NCBI GenBank assembly: GCA_037481935.1
Contig: JBBFKQ010000004.1
Coordinates: 1 to 64,000, forward strand
Length of the DNA stretch: 64,000 bases
Direction: 5' to 3'
Origin: Aquificaceae bacterium
Lineage (GTDB): Bacteria > Aquificota > Aquificia > Aquificales > Aquificaceae
How positions within the stretch are numbered: the first letter of the stretch is position 1; each line of letters begins with the position of its first letter. Positions 23,444 through 32,009 of this stretch are shown here, in pieces. The position numbers were made by a program, and so were the translations under genes. Below the pieces are notes generated by a model. That model saw nothing but the letters and a program-made list of their open reading frames with translations. It searched no databases and was not told the DNA's origin.

Positions 23444-25291
23444 ATGAAAAAAGCCATTCTTGTAAGGCTTGTAGGTGTAATGCTACTTGCCTTTTTACTT
23501 ATACTCGCAACCACGCTTTATACCTTCAGATCTCAGGCTATTGGAGAGTCCAAGCAGAGGGCATACATAATATCTGAACTGGTCAGGGATACACTTACCT
23601 CTTTTATGGTCATGGGCGTAATAAACAGGAGGGATGAGTTTCTTAGCAGAATAAGGGAGATAGAAGGGGTGGAGGAGATAAGGGTTATAAGGGCAAAGAG
23701 CGTGGTGGAGCAGTTTGGAGGTGGCATGAGGTTTGAGCTGCCAAAGGATGAGCTGGAAAGGGCAGTCCTCCAAACAGGCAAGACCATGGAGCATCTTGAG
23801 GAATCCCTCACCTCAGTTAAATACAGAATAGTTATACCTTACAGGGCAGAGCCTATAAAGGGGGTAGACTGTCTTCAGTGCCACAGGGCTAAGCCAGGTG
23901 AAACCCTTGGTGCCATAAGTCTGAGCATGGACCTGACTCACATAAGGTCAGCTTCTGCAAAGGTTCTCTCCGTGCTTACTGTTGCTTTCCTGCTTGCCCT
24001 TGCCGCGGTTGCACTTTTTATGAATCTTTTTATAACGAAGATAAGTAGCTTTATAAATGAGCTTGCTCAATTTATGAAGTCTGCGGGGGAGGGCTCCTTT
24101 AAATATGAAATAAAAACAGACCCAGGATATGAAGCCAGTGCACTGAAAGAGATATTATCCCAGTCCTTCAAAAGCCTTCACAATACCCTGAACTCTGTTG
24201 AGGAGAAGGTCAGGAGCATGATAGGTTATGGGGTGTTGAAAACTGGAAATGTGCTTTCGGACACTTCAAAGATTGTGGACGAGCTTCTTAACATCTATAA
24301 GTTCAAGAGGGTAATAGAAAAGGACAGGCGTAAGAAGGACGTTTACGAGAGGATAAGGGAGGTGCTGGAGGATTACATGAGCCTTGACAACTTCTGTCTG
24401 TATGAAGTGAACCAGGCAAAAAACAGGATGAGTCTGGTTTATGCCATAGGTTCCAAAAGCCGCTGCAATGAGGTTATACTTGAAAATGCAGAGGAATGCA
24501 GGGCAAAAAGAACAGGAACCAGCGTGGATTCAAGAGAGTTTCCCTGCATATGCCCAAACTTTGGAGATAACCAGGCATGCAAAGAAGGTAGACTTCATTA
24601 CTACTGCATACCCGCATACGTGGGTGGTGCGGTGGGCAATGTGGTGCAGTTAATCTACGAACCTGAGATGGAGCCCTTTATAAACCTGTTAATACCATAC
24701 ATAAAGGGCTATCTCAATGAGGCGGCGCCAGTGCTTGAGGCAAGAACCTACATGGACATGCTCAGAGAGCAGTCATTCAGAGACCAGCTTACAGGGCTAT
24801 ACAACAGGAGGTTCCTTGAGGAGACGATTGATAAGCTGGTTGCCCAGACAAGAAGGCGTGGGACAGCTCTGGGCATTCTCATGGTGGATGTGGATTACTT
24901 CAAAGAGGTCAACGATAGATACGGTCATGATGTGGGGGATAGAGTTCTCAGAGAGGTTGCCCATCAAATACAAAAATCTGTGAGAGAGGCAGACATGGTG
25001 ATAAGATACGGTGGAGAGGAGTTTATGGTGCTTCTGGTAGACGTGCAGCCTGGTAAGTCTGAAGAGGTGGCTGAGAAGATAAGAAGGGCTATAGAAAACC
25101 ACACCATAGAGGCACCAGGGATTGTGCTGAAAAAGACCGTTAGCATAGGTGTTGCTGAATTTCCCCATGACTCTGATAAAATATGGCAGTGCATAAAGTT
25201 TGCAGATGTTTCTCTTTACAGGGCAAAGCAGGCGGGCAGGAACAGGGTTGTAAGGTTCAGAACCGAGTTCTGGCAGGAGGAGAGTTACTAA
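23444..25291 (+). CDS. Membrane diguanylate cyclase with periplasmic c-type haem domain
   Basis: A 615-residue sensor. TM1 at about residues 7-27; periplasmic domain with a CLQCH haem-attachment motif at 143-147; TM2 at about 176-198; a HAMP-like linker; a helical and GAF-like region (about 240-420) with six cysteines including PCICPNF; then a GGDEF domain from about residue 438 (FRDQLTGLYNRRFLEETI) with active site RYGGEEF at about 521-527 and an intact RxxD inhibitory site (READ) five residues before it. It should make c-di-GMP in response to a ligand or redox change at the periplasmic haem. It starts behind CCAAGGAGGG and is divergent from ahpC. Confidence 0.9.
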   Translation: MKKAILVRLVGVMLLAFLLILATTLYTFRSQAIGESKQRAYIISELVRDTLTSFMVMGVINRRDEFLSRIREIEGVEEIRVIRAKSVVEQFGGGMRFELPKDELERAVLQTGKTMEHLEESLTSVKYRIVIPYRAEPIKGVDCLQCHRAKPGETLGAISLSMDLTHIRSASAKVLSVLTVAFLLALAAVALFMNLFITKISSFINELAQFMKSAGEGSFKYEIKTDPGYEASALKEILSQSFKSLHNTLNSVEEKVRSMIGYGVLKTGNVLSDTSKIVDELLNIYKFKRVIEKDRRKKDVYERIREVLEDYMSLDNFCLYEVNQAKNRMSLVYAIGSKSRCNEVILENAEECRAKRTGTSVDSREFPCICPNFGDNQACKEGRLHYYCIPAYVGGAVGNVVQLIYEPEMEPFINLLIPYIKGYLNEAAPVLEARTYMDMLREQSFRDQLTGLYNRRFLEETIDKLVAQTRRRGTALGILMVDVDYFKEVNDRYGHDVGDRVLREVAHQIQKSVREADMVIRYGGEEFMVLLVDVQPGKSEEVAEKIRRAIENHTIEAPGIVLKKTVSIGVAEFPHDSDKIWQCIKFADVSLYRAKQAGRNRVVRFRTEFWQEESY

Positions 25292-25303
25292 AATATTCTA
25301 TTG

Positions 25304-27565
25304 ATGAGAGAAAGAGACCTTATAAGGCTTGAGTTTTTTCATGTTCTGGACAGGATAAAGACCTATGCTCATTCAAAGGCAACAGAGAGGTTCATTGACC
25401 AGATAAGGCCCACAAGCGACAGGGATTCGCTGAAAGAAAAATTGAGCCTTGTGGAAGACTTTATGAAAGTTTCCAACAGAGTAAATCTATACAACTTTGA
25501 GGATGTGGAAGAACTTATAAAGAGGACTTCCATAAAGGATTATGCCATAACAGTGGATGAAGCCCTTGCACTTCTTAAGGTGATAAGGCTTATAAGGGAG
25601 CTCAGAAAAGTTCTCGGGGAAATGGTTCAGACATACAGGAGCCTTACCAGGCTTACAAAGGGGCTCCATCTTTTTAGCAGCCTTGAGAACATGATTGAGT
25701 CTGTTATAGACCCGCGGGGCTTTGTAAAAGACTCTGCAAGCGAGAATCTTAGGGAGATAAGGCAGAGGATAAGGGATACAGAAAAGGAGGTGCTTAAGAG
25801 GCTTGAAGCTGTCTTCTCAAGACCAGATGCTGACAGGGTCTTTTCTGACAAATTCGTTGCCTACAAAAATGGCAGGTATGTGTTGCCAGTAAAGACCACA
25901 GAGGTCAAGAAAGTGGTCGGTGTAGTGCACGGGACCTCCTCCTCTGGCTTTACCACATATGTGGAGCCTCAGAGCGTAATTGAGCTAAACAACAGGCTTA
26001 CAACCCTACGAGATGAAGAAGAGGAGGAGGTAAGAAGGATACTGAAAAAACTCTCTTCCATGATTGGTGAGCAGTCCCAGAGGCTTATGGAGGCCTTCAG
26101 AACTCTTGTGAAGGTAGATTATCTGAATTCTGTTTCTCAGTTTTCCAGAGCATATGGAGGAAGGTTCCCCTCCATGGGTCAGCATGTGGAGCTTCTGGGG
26201 GTGAAACATCCGCTTCTGGTGTTTCTGAAGGAGGATGTGGTTCCTCTTGATATAGTCATAAAGGGCAAAAGAGGGCTTGTGTTAACAGGACCAAATACGG
26301 GTGGTAAAACTGTGGCCCTGAAAACTCTTGGCCTTTGCTGTCTTCTTTTCCAGTCTGGCATACCCATACCTTTGCAGGAGGGCACACTACCAGTTTTTGA
26401 AAATGTCTTTGTGGACGTGGGGGACGAGCAGAGCATAGAGCAGAGCCTCTCCACCTTTTCCTCTCACATGGTCAACATTGCTGAGTTCCTGCCCCATGTG
26501 AAGGAAAACACCCTGGTGCTTCTTGATGAGCTGGGTGCTGGAACTGACCCCGTAGAAGGTTCAGCCCTTGGAGTTGCAGTTCTGGAATATCTAAGGGAGA
26601 AAATGGCCTTTGTGCTTGTTAACACCCATCACACACCCATAAAGGTGTATGCCCTCAACTCTGACTACTACACGCCAGCAAGCACGCTTTTTGACAGAGA
26701 AAGCCTGAAGCCTCTTTACAGGATAGTATACGATGCGGTGGGGGAAAGCATGGCACTTTTTGTAGCCCAGAAGTGTGGTATGCCGGAGGAGCTGATACAG
26801 AAGGCAAGAAGATTTCTTCCTGCAGGCTTTGAGGAGTATTTTACCGCAAGAGAAATGCTTGAAAGTTATATAAGGGAGTATCAGGAAAAGCTAAGGGAAC
26901 TGCAGGAGGAGAGAGAAAGACTTGAAAAAATGATAGCGGAGCAGGAAGCCATGCTTAGGGAGCTTGAAAGCAGAAAGAAGCAGGAGATAAGAAGAGCCAT
27001 AGAGGATGTAAAGGAGCGTTTTGAGGAGTTTCTCCATGAGGCAGAAAAGCACATGAGAAGTCTAAAAGACAGGCAGAAGCTCAGGGAGCTGTTCAGGGAG
27101 AAGGTAGAGGAAGCCTACAAAAAGGAAAGGGAGGAAACCATAGAGGTTGGAGACTGGGTGGAGATATTTGGCTCAAAGGGTAGAGTGCTTGAAATAAGGG
27201 AGGGAAAAGCCTGCCTTCTGGCTGGTGGTGTAAGGGCATGGGTGAAGCTCTCAGAGCTAAGAAAGACCGAACCACCTCCAGAAGAGCAGCAACCGGAGAA
27301 GGTTTTTGAGATAAAGAGAAGTTCACCATCGGAGATAAACCTGACAGGCTTTAGCGTGGAGGAAGCAATCACCAAACTTGAACTTTTTCTTCAGGAAGCC
27401 CACAGCATGGGTCTGAAGGCTGTAAAGATAATACATGGTTATGGGACTCTGAAGAGAGCTGTTCAGGAATTTCTCTCTTCTTCACCCCTTGTGGTTTTCC
27501 ACAGGGAGGGGTATCCAAAGGAGGGAGGAGCGGGAACCTCCCTCGCATATCTGAACAGAGACTAG
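25304..27565 (+). CDS. mutS2: Endonuclease MutS2 with Smr domain
   Basis: A 753-residue MutS2: MutS-type core and ATPase (Walker A GPNTGGKTVALKTLGL at about 329; STFSSHMVNI and LLDELGAGTDPVEGSALG following), a long coiled coil (about 520-625, KLRELQEERERLEKMIAEQ) and a C-terminal Smr nuclease domain (about 675-753, INLTGFSVEEAI and KIIHGYGTLKRAV). It suppresses recombination or rescues stalled ribosomes in other bacteria. The ATG at 25304 has no adjacent Shine-Dalgarno; a TAAAAT box at 25289-25294 suggests a leaderless start. A TTG three bases earlier is also possible. Its end overlaps sqr by four bases. Confidence 0.95.
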   Translation: MRERDLIRLEFFHVLDRIKTYAHSKATERFIDQIRPTSDRDSLKEKLSLVEDFMKVSNRVNLYNFEDVEELIKRTSIKDYAITVDEALALLKVIRLIRELRKVLGEMVQTYRSLTRLTKGLHLFSSLENMIESVIDPRGFVKDSASENLREIRQRIRDTEKEVLKRLEAVFSRPDADRVFSDKFVAYKNGRYVLPVKTTEVKKVVGVVHGTSSSGFTTYVEPQSVIELNNRLTTLRDEEEEEVRRILKKLSSMIGEQSQRLMEAFRTLVKVDYLNSVSQFSRAYGGRFPSMGQHVELLGVKHPLLVFLKEDVVPLDIVIKGKRGLVLTGPNTGGKTVALKTLGLCCLLFQSGIPIPLQEGTLPVFENVFVDVGDEQSIEQSLSTFSSHMVNIAEFLPHVKENTLVLLDELGAGTDPVEGSALGVAVLEYLREKMAFVLVNTHHTPIKVYALNSDYYTPASTLFDRESLKPLYRIVYDAVGESMALFVAQKCGMPEELIQKARRFLPAGFEEYFTAREMLESYIREYQEKLRELQEERERLEKMIAEQEAMLRELESRKKQEIRRAIEDVKERFEEFLHEAEKHMRSLKDRQKLRELFREKVEEAYKKEREETIEVGDWVEIFGSKGRVLEIREGKACLLAGGVRAWVKLSELRKTEPPPEEQQPEKVFEIKRSSPSEINLTGFSVEEAITKLELFLQEAHSMGLKAVKIIHGYGTLKRAVQEFLSSSPLVVFHREGYPKEGGAGTSLAYLNRD

Positions 27566-28854
27566 CAGGCAGACCCTGGTGAACCGGAACAGTCAGAGCA
27601 CAGGTGAATTGGGTGAATCTTCAGAAGGAATTCAAGCCCCTTTTCTTCAAACCACGGCGCCACGTCCCCGTGTTTTACCTTCCACAAAAAGTATTTTTCA
27701 AAGGCTGACTTGATGTAGTGCATTATGGCACCTTTCCTGTAAAGCACCGTTGACCTGGGAGGAAGCACAGGAGAAGCGAAGAAGCCCATGGCATCGCCAC
27801 CCATATCCGCTATGCATATGGCAGACAGCTCAGGAGCGTATCTGTCTGGATTGTTCCTTATGTCGTTGATTATGTTGTGAGCAACCGCAAGAGCCATCTG
27901 CTCTATCATCATACCAGTCTTGGGTGCACCTGTGGGTATGGGTGTTTGCTCCACAGGAGGTATGGCAGTGACCACTCCTACTCCAAAGATATTCCTGTAT
28001 GTGGGGTTCTGAAAGCATCTGTTGACTATGACCATCTTGTTGGCTGGGTTTGCCACCTTTTCACCTGCAGACTGAACTACTTCGGGACCCATAAACCTTG
28101 GCATAATCATGGAGAGTTTTGCAGGTGCCTCATAGGTCTTGCCCTCAAGGTCTTCGTATATTACCCTGTCCGGCTCAACCTTTGTTATCTTCACGTTGGC
28201 AACCCACTTTATGCTCCTTTCTGCCATTACATCTTCCATGAGCCTTCTGGAGGGTCCGACACCACCAAGCCCCATATGACCCACGTAAGGTTCTGATGTA
28301 ATGTAGGTTATGGGCACCTTATGCCTTATGCCTCTCTTTTTGAGTTCATGATGGAGCATGAAGGCAAATTCGTAAGCCGGACCGAAACAGCTCACGCCCG
28401 GTATGGCACCCACCACCACAGGTCCCGGGTTTCTGTAGAACTCTTCAAGCCTTTTGTTGAGCTCCATGGCGTGCTCTGCAGTGCACACAGAGGTGGAGTT
28501 CTGCTCCTGACCCTCTGCGCCAAAGACAAGCTTTGGACCTGTGGCTATGACCAGATAGTCATACTCTACAACCTTACCACCCTTTGTCTTTACCCTGTTG
28601 GCTTCAGGGTCAATGCTCTCCGCATCCTCGTTTATGAAGTCTATGCCGTGCTTTGGAAGGAGTCCTGCAAGGGGGACACTTATGTCCTCGAACTTCCTCC
28701 AGCCCAGAGCGAGGTGGGGCCAGGAAGGAGTGAAGCCGAAGTAGGGTCTTCCCGATATGATGGTGACCTTCAGGCTTTTGTCTAACTTTTTGAGGTCGTA
28801 GGCGGTGGCTATTCCACCTATCCCACCGCCGATTATCACCACATGCTTGCTCAT
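27562..28854 (-). CDS. sqr: Sulfide:quinone oxidoreductase
   Basis: A 430-residue membrane-associated flavoprotein that oxidises sulfide and reduces quinone. FAD site VVIIGGGIGGIATAYDL (residues 5-21), YDYLVIATGPKL, redox cysteines at SVCTAEHA (about 123), GVSCFGPAYEF (about 155) and AICIADMGGDAMGFF (about 346), matching the three-cysteine pattern of sulfide:quinone reductases. The C-terminus has a KSAFEKYFLWKVKHGD amphipathic segment for membrane binding and an unusual Cys-rich tail (CSDCSGSPGSAC). It is divergent from the bc1 operon that would accept its electrons through the quinone pool, and has its own strong promoter. Confidence 0.95.
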   Translation of the reverse strand: MSKHVVIIGGGIGGIATAYDLKKLDKSLKVTIISGRPYFGFTPSWPHLALGWRKFEDISVPLAGLLPKHGIDFINEDAESIDPEANRVKTKGGKVVEYDYLVIATGPKLVFGAEGQEQNSTSVCTAEHAMELNKRLEEFYRNPGPVVVGAIPGVSCFGPAYEFAFMLHHELKKRGIRHKVPITYITSEPYVGHMGLGGVGPSRRLMEDVMAERSIKWVANVKITKVEPDRVIYEDLEGKTYEAPAKLSMIMPRFMGPEVVQSAGEKVANPANKMVIVNRCFQNPTYRNIFGVGVVTAIPPVEQTPIPTGAPKTGMMIEQMALAVAHNIINDIRNNPDRYAPELSAICIADMGGDAMGFFASPVLPPRSTVLYRKGAIMHYIKSAFEKYFLWKVKHGDVAPWFEEKGLEFLLKIHPIHLCSDCSGSPGSAC

Positions 28855-28891
28855 AACACAACCTCCTGAGTTTTATAAGTAATAGCTTATA

Positions 28892-28921
28892 ATTATATAA
28901 GCAAAATGTTAGACATGTCAA
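28892..28921 (-). promoter_or_regulatory. Strong promoter for sqr
   Basis: On the minus strand a perfect TTGACA (28921-28916), eighteen bases, TATAAT (28897-28892). CAGGAGG precedes the ATG by seven bases. It is back to back with the bc1 promoter 23 bases away. Confidence 0.85.
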
Positions 28922-28943
28922 ATAAAATTACAAAAAACTCCTT

Positions 28944-28972
28944 TTGTCCTTTATAATTCCTTCTGATATAAT
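28944..28972 (+). promoter_or_regulatory. Promoter for the cytochrome bc1 operon
   Basis: TTGTCC (28944-28949), seventeen bases, TATAAT (28967-28972), with CAGGAGGT eight bases before the Rieske ATG at 29007. Two strong divergent promoters share about 80 bases, so one regulator could act on both. Confidence 0.82.
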
Positions 28973-29006
28973 TAAAATGTTATGAACTATGTCAGGAGGT
29001 AAAGTC

Positions 29007-29525
29007 ATGGAAACTTCAAGAAGGGACCTTATGGGTCTTGCCATAGGCGGTCTCGGAGTTGTGGGAGTCCTTGGAGTCCTGTATCCAATAGTCAAGACTC
29101 TTGCACCAAGCGCTGCCTCACTTGCGGGTGCCATGGTGGAGGTGGATGTGGCTTCCATCCCAGAAGGGCAGGTCAGGGTTGTATCCTGGAAGGGCAAGCC
29201 TGTCTTTGTGGTCAAGCTCCCACAGGGCTTCCAGTGGACCGGTAAGGCAAAGGAGGAGGTCAATGCCAGACTACTTCAGGGTCAGGAGGCATACGCTCTC
29301 ATAGCGGTATGCACCCACCTTGGCTGTGTTCCTCTCTGGAAGCCTCAGGGTGAGGCTGAGTTTAACTACCCTGTTTTTCACTGTCCCTGTCACGGAGGTT
29401 TCTATTCACCGTGGGGAGATAACATAGCCGGTCCTCCGCCAAGACCACTTCACGTGCCTCCGCAAAAGAGGGATGGCAACAAGCTTGTTATAGGTGAAGC
29501 AGGCTTTGTCAAGGAACTTACATAA
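29007..29525 (+). CDS. petA: Rieske iron-sulfur subunit of cytochrome bc1
   Basis: A 172-residue Rieske protein, the high-potential [2Fe-2S] acceptor of quinol oxidation. A twin-arginine signal and membrane anchor SRRDLMGLAIGGLGVVGVLG occupies the first 25 residues. Cluster ligands are in CTHLGC (about residues 100-105) and CPCHGGFYS (about 124-132), with the two extra cysteines for the disulfide. The ATG at 29007 sits eight bases after AGGAGGT; a start at 28989 would precede that site. First gene of petA-petB-petC. Confidence 0.96.
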   Translation: METSRRDLMGLAIGGLGVVGVLGVLYPIVKTLAPSAASLAGAMVEVDVASIPEGQVRVVSWKGKPVFVVKLPQGFQWTGKAKEEVNARLLQGQEAYALIAVCTHLGCVPLWKPQGEAEFNYPVFHCPCHGGFYSPWGDNIAGPPPRPLHVPPQKRDGNKLVIGEAGFVKELT

Positions 29526-29537
29526 GGAGGTGTGAAG

Positions 29538-30749
29538 ATGCTTGGAAGGATTGGCAGATGGATTGATGAAAGGGCGCACCTTTCTGAGCTTTGGCAGTCT
29601 CAGATGGTGGACTACAAAGTGCCCAAAAACCTCACCTTCCCCTACGCTTTTGGGATTATGGCAATAGTGGCCTTTGCCATTCAGGTCATTTCTGGCATAT
29701 TCCTTACCATGTATTATCAGCCAAACGTTCATACCGCTTTTGACAGTGCCAACTACACCATAATGAAAGAAGTGCCTTTCATGTGGCTCATAAGGCACGT
29801 GCACGCCGCGGGTGCAAACTTCTTCCTTGCGGTAGTCTACCTCCATATATTCACTGGCATATACTATAATGCTTACAAGAAGCCGAGGGAACTTACCTGG
29901 ATTGTGGGATGGCTCATTTACTTTGTTCTCCTTGTAACAGCTCTTACCGGATACCTCCTCCCCTGGGGACAGCTTTCTTACTGGGGCATGGTGGTTACCG
30001 CAGAGATTCCTACTTCAATAGACTCTGCACCTCTCATAGGTCATCTCAAAATAGGAGAGACCATATCCATATGGATGAAGGGAGGTTATGAAATAGGTCA
30101 GATAACCCTCGGAAGGTTCTTCGGTCTTCATATATGGCTCCTGCCCCTCATACTTCTCCTTCTTGTAAGCATACACCTCTATCTAGTGCGTGCAGCGGGT
30201 ATATCCAATCCAGAGGGAAGAGAGATAGACAAGAAAAAAGAAGGTGTCCCCTTCCATCCTTACATGACCCTCAAGGAGGGTGCCTACATAATGGGCTACC
30301 TTGCGGTGTTTTTCTTCTTTGTCTTCTTCTACATGCACCACTTCCTGCCACCAGACAACTATGACCCTGCAGACCCCTTCAAAACACCAGCCCACATAGC
30401 TCCTGAGTGGTATTTGCTGGCATACTATACCATATTCAGGTCCATACCTGACAAGTTCCTCGGTTTTGTGGCCTTCAATCTTTCCCTTGTCTTCTTACTT
30501 ATACTGCCCTTCCTTGACTTTTCACCACTAAAGAGTGCGAGGAACAGACCTCTCTTTTTCATAATGTTTATTGTGCTGGTAATATCCTCCATGGCTCTTA
30601 CTATACTGGGGACCATGCCTCCCACACCCACCAACGCCATGCTTGGCCTCGTGTTTACCGCAGGACTCTTTGCCTTCTTCCTTTCTCTCCCCATCATATC
30701 CATCATAGAGTGGGGATGGTATAAAGCAAGAGGAGGTGAGAAGCAATGA
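29538..30749 (+). CDS. petB: Cytochrome b subunit of cytochrome bc1
   Basis: A 403-residue full-length cytochrome b, eight membrane segments. Haem ligands are in MWLIRHVHAAGANFFLAVVY and GLHIWLLPLILLLLVSIHLY (His pairs fourteen apart in helices B and D). The quinol-site motif PEWYLLAYYTIFRSIPDK is present at about residues 290-307. AAGGAGGTG precedes the ATG at 29538, which is preferred over the GTG six bases earlier. Its end overlaps petC by four bases. Confidence 0.96.
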   Translation: MLGRIGRWIDERAHLSELWQSQMVDYKVPKNLTFPYAFGIMAIVAFAIQVISGIFLTMYYQPNVHTAFDSANYTIMKEVPFMWLIRHVHAAGANFFLAVVYLHIFTGIYYNAYKKPRELTWIVGWLIYFVLLVTALTGYLLPWGQLSYWGMVVTAEIPTSIDSAPLIGHLKIGETISIWMKGGYEIGQITLGRFFGLHIWLLPLILLLLVSIHLYLVRAAGISNPEGREIDKKKEGVPFHPYMTLKEGAYIMGYLAVFFFFVFFYMHHFLPPDNYDPADPFKTPAHIAPEWYLLAYYTIFRSIPDKFLGFVAFNLSLVFLLILPFLDFSPLKSARNRPLFFIMFIVLVISSMALTILGTMPPTPTNAMLGLVFTAGLFAFFLSLPIISIIEWGWYKARGGEKQ

Positions 30750-31378
30750 TTAAGACCATCTTTTTTACGGTTATCATAGTGCTGTTTTTTTACATAATAT
30801 GGATTAACAACATTTTTGCCCATCGTGAAACTTACGAGATGCCCTCTCAGTATGCAAAGATAGCAAGTGATGTGAAGAGCTACGCAAAGGAGGGTAAACA
30901 GCTATTTGAGCAGAACTGTCAGGCATGCCATTCTGTCAGATATGATGCGGTTTACATAAGCTCTGTGCAGGCGAACCCAAAACTCAAAACGCTACAGGAA
31001 AAGTATGGAAAGGTTCTGCCAAGAGATGTATATGAGGCGGTATTCCATGAAGACCTCATGGCATTGAAAGAGTCATTCGGTAAGGTTCCTCCAGACCTTT
31101 CCACCATGTATCTTGTCAAGGGTAAGGAATACTTATTCAACTTTACCCTTGAGCCTCAGAAGGTGCTTCCGGGAACATCCATGCCCCCGGTCATGGCAGG
31201 AAGACCAGAGGAAACTGCAAAGATAATCGCCTATCTCAAGTCTGTATCCGAGCCCTCTCCTGAGGAGAAAAACAAGAGGGTTCTTATGGGTGTGGGAACA
31301 ATAGCCTACCTTGTGGTTATGGGTGTCCTTCTGTGGTTATGGAGAGGAAAAATTCTCAAGAGGATGGGCTTGCACTGA
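30746..31378 (+). CDS. petC: Cytochrome c1 subunit of cytochrome bc1
   Basis: A 210-residue c-type cytochrome. N-terminal membrane segment or uncleaved signal (residues 3-22), haem site CQACH at 58-62, the likely axial Met in LPGTSMPPVM (about 145-155) and a C-terminal anchor (VGTIAYLVVMGVLLWLW). The c1-like middle (RDVYEAVFHEDLMAL, KVPPDLSTMY) supports assignment. It overlaps petB at the start and the convergent DNA-glycosylase gene at the end by 23 bases. Confidence 0.93.
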   Translation: MIKTIFFTVIIVLFFYIIWINNIFAHRETYEMPSQYAKIASDVKSYAKEGKQLFEQNCQACHSVRYDAVYISSVQANPKLKTLQEKYGKVLPRDVYEAVFHEDLMALKESFGKVPPDLSTMYLVKGKEYLFNFTLEPQKVLPGTSMPPVMAGRPEETAKIIAYLKSVSEPSPEEKNKRVLMGVGTIAYLVVMGVLLWLWRGKILKRMGLH

Positions 31379-32009
31379 TGCATTTGTCCTTCAGGGGGCA
31401 CTCCCTACACAGGGGGTTGCTCCTGCAATACCTCTTTGCGTGCTCGTCTATGAGGGCGTGGAATTCTCTATAGACTTCAAGGTCCTGGGGGAGGTTTGAC
31501 TCAAAGAAACTCTTGAGGCTGTGGTAATTTCCATCAACTCCCATAAGCCTTTTCATAAACCTCTGTGTGTATTTGTCCACCACGAAACTCAATCTTTCAC
31601 CTGCATAGAGAAGTATGGCATCTGCAGTTTCAGGTCCTATTCCTTTGACCTTTAAAAGCCCCTCCCTTGATACCTCTCTTACCATGTCCGTTGGATTTAT
31701 AAACTCTGCCACCGCCTTTAGTCTCTCTGCCTTCTGATGGTAGAAACCGGAGGGTCTTATGAGTTCTCTGAGCTTCTCAATCCTGGCATTCCTTATAAAC
31801 CGAAGAGACAGCTCACCCTCCCTTTTCAGGTTTTCTAAAGACTTCTCCACGTTCTTCCAGCTTGTGTTCTGTGTAAGCACAGCCCCTATTATGACCTCAT
31901 CCCTCGGGTCCGTGCCCTTGAGTTTGTGGTATTGAATGTCCACAGGCCACCATTTTTGAGGACCGTAAAGCTCAAGTAAAAGCCCGTAGAGCCTGAGCAA
32001 CCTCATCAT
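31356..32009 (-). CDS. Endonuclease III-related DNA glycosylase (COG2231/MagIII-like)
   Basis: A helix-hairpin-helix DNA glycosylase of about 217 residues. DEVIIGAVLTQNTSWKNVEK fits the COG2231 group that includes 3-methyladenine glycosylase MagIII. The HhH is VKGIGPETADAILLYAG; the endonuclease III lysine is Glu here while the catalytic Asp remains (VVDKYTQ), implying a monofunctional enzyme. A C-terminal Cys cluster (CRSNPLCRECPLKDKC, spacing 5-2-5) could bind a [4Fe-4S] cluster. Start 32009 or 32006 (tandem ATGs after AGAAGG); a GTG at 32021 is possible. Overlaps the kinase-like gene by 38 bases. Confidence 0.85.
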   Translation of the reverse strand: MMRLLRLYGLLLELYGPQKWWPVDIQYHKLKGTDPRDEVIIGAVLTQNTSWKNVEKSLENLKREGELSLRFIRNARIEKLRELIRPSGFYHQKAERLKAVAEFINPTDMVREVSREGLLKVKGIGPETADAILLYAGERLSFVVDKYTQRFMKRLMGVDGNYHSLKSFFESNLPQDLEVYREFHALIDEHAKRYCRSNPLCRECPLKDKCISASPSS

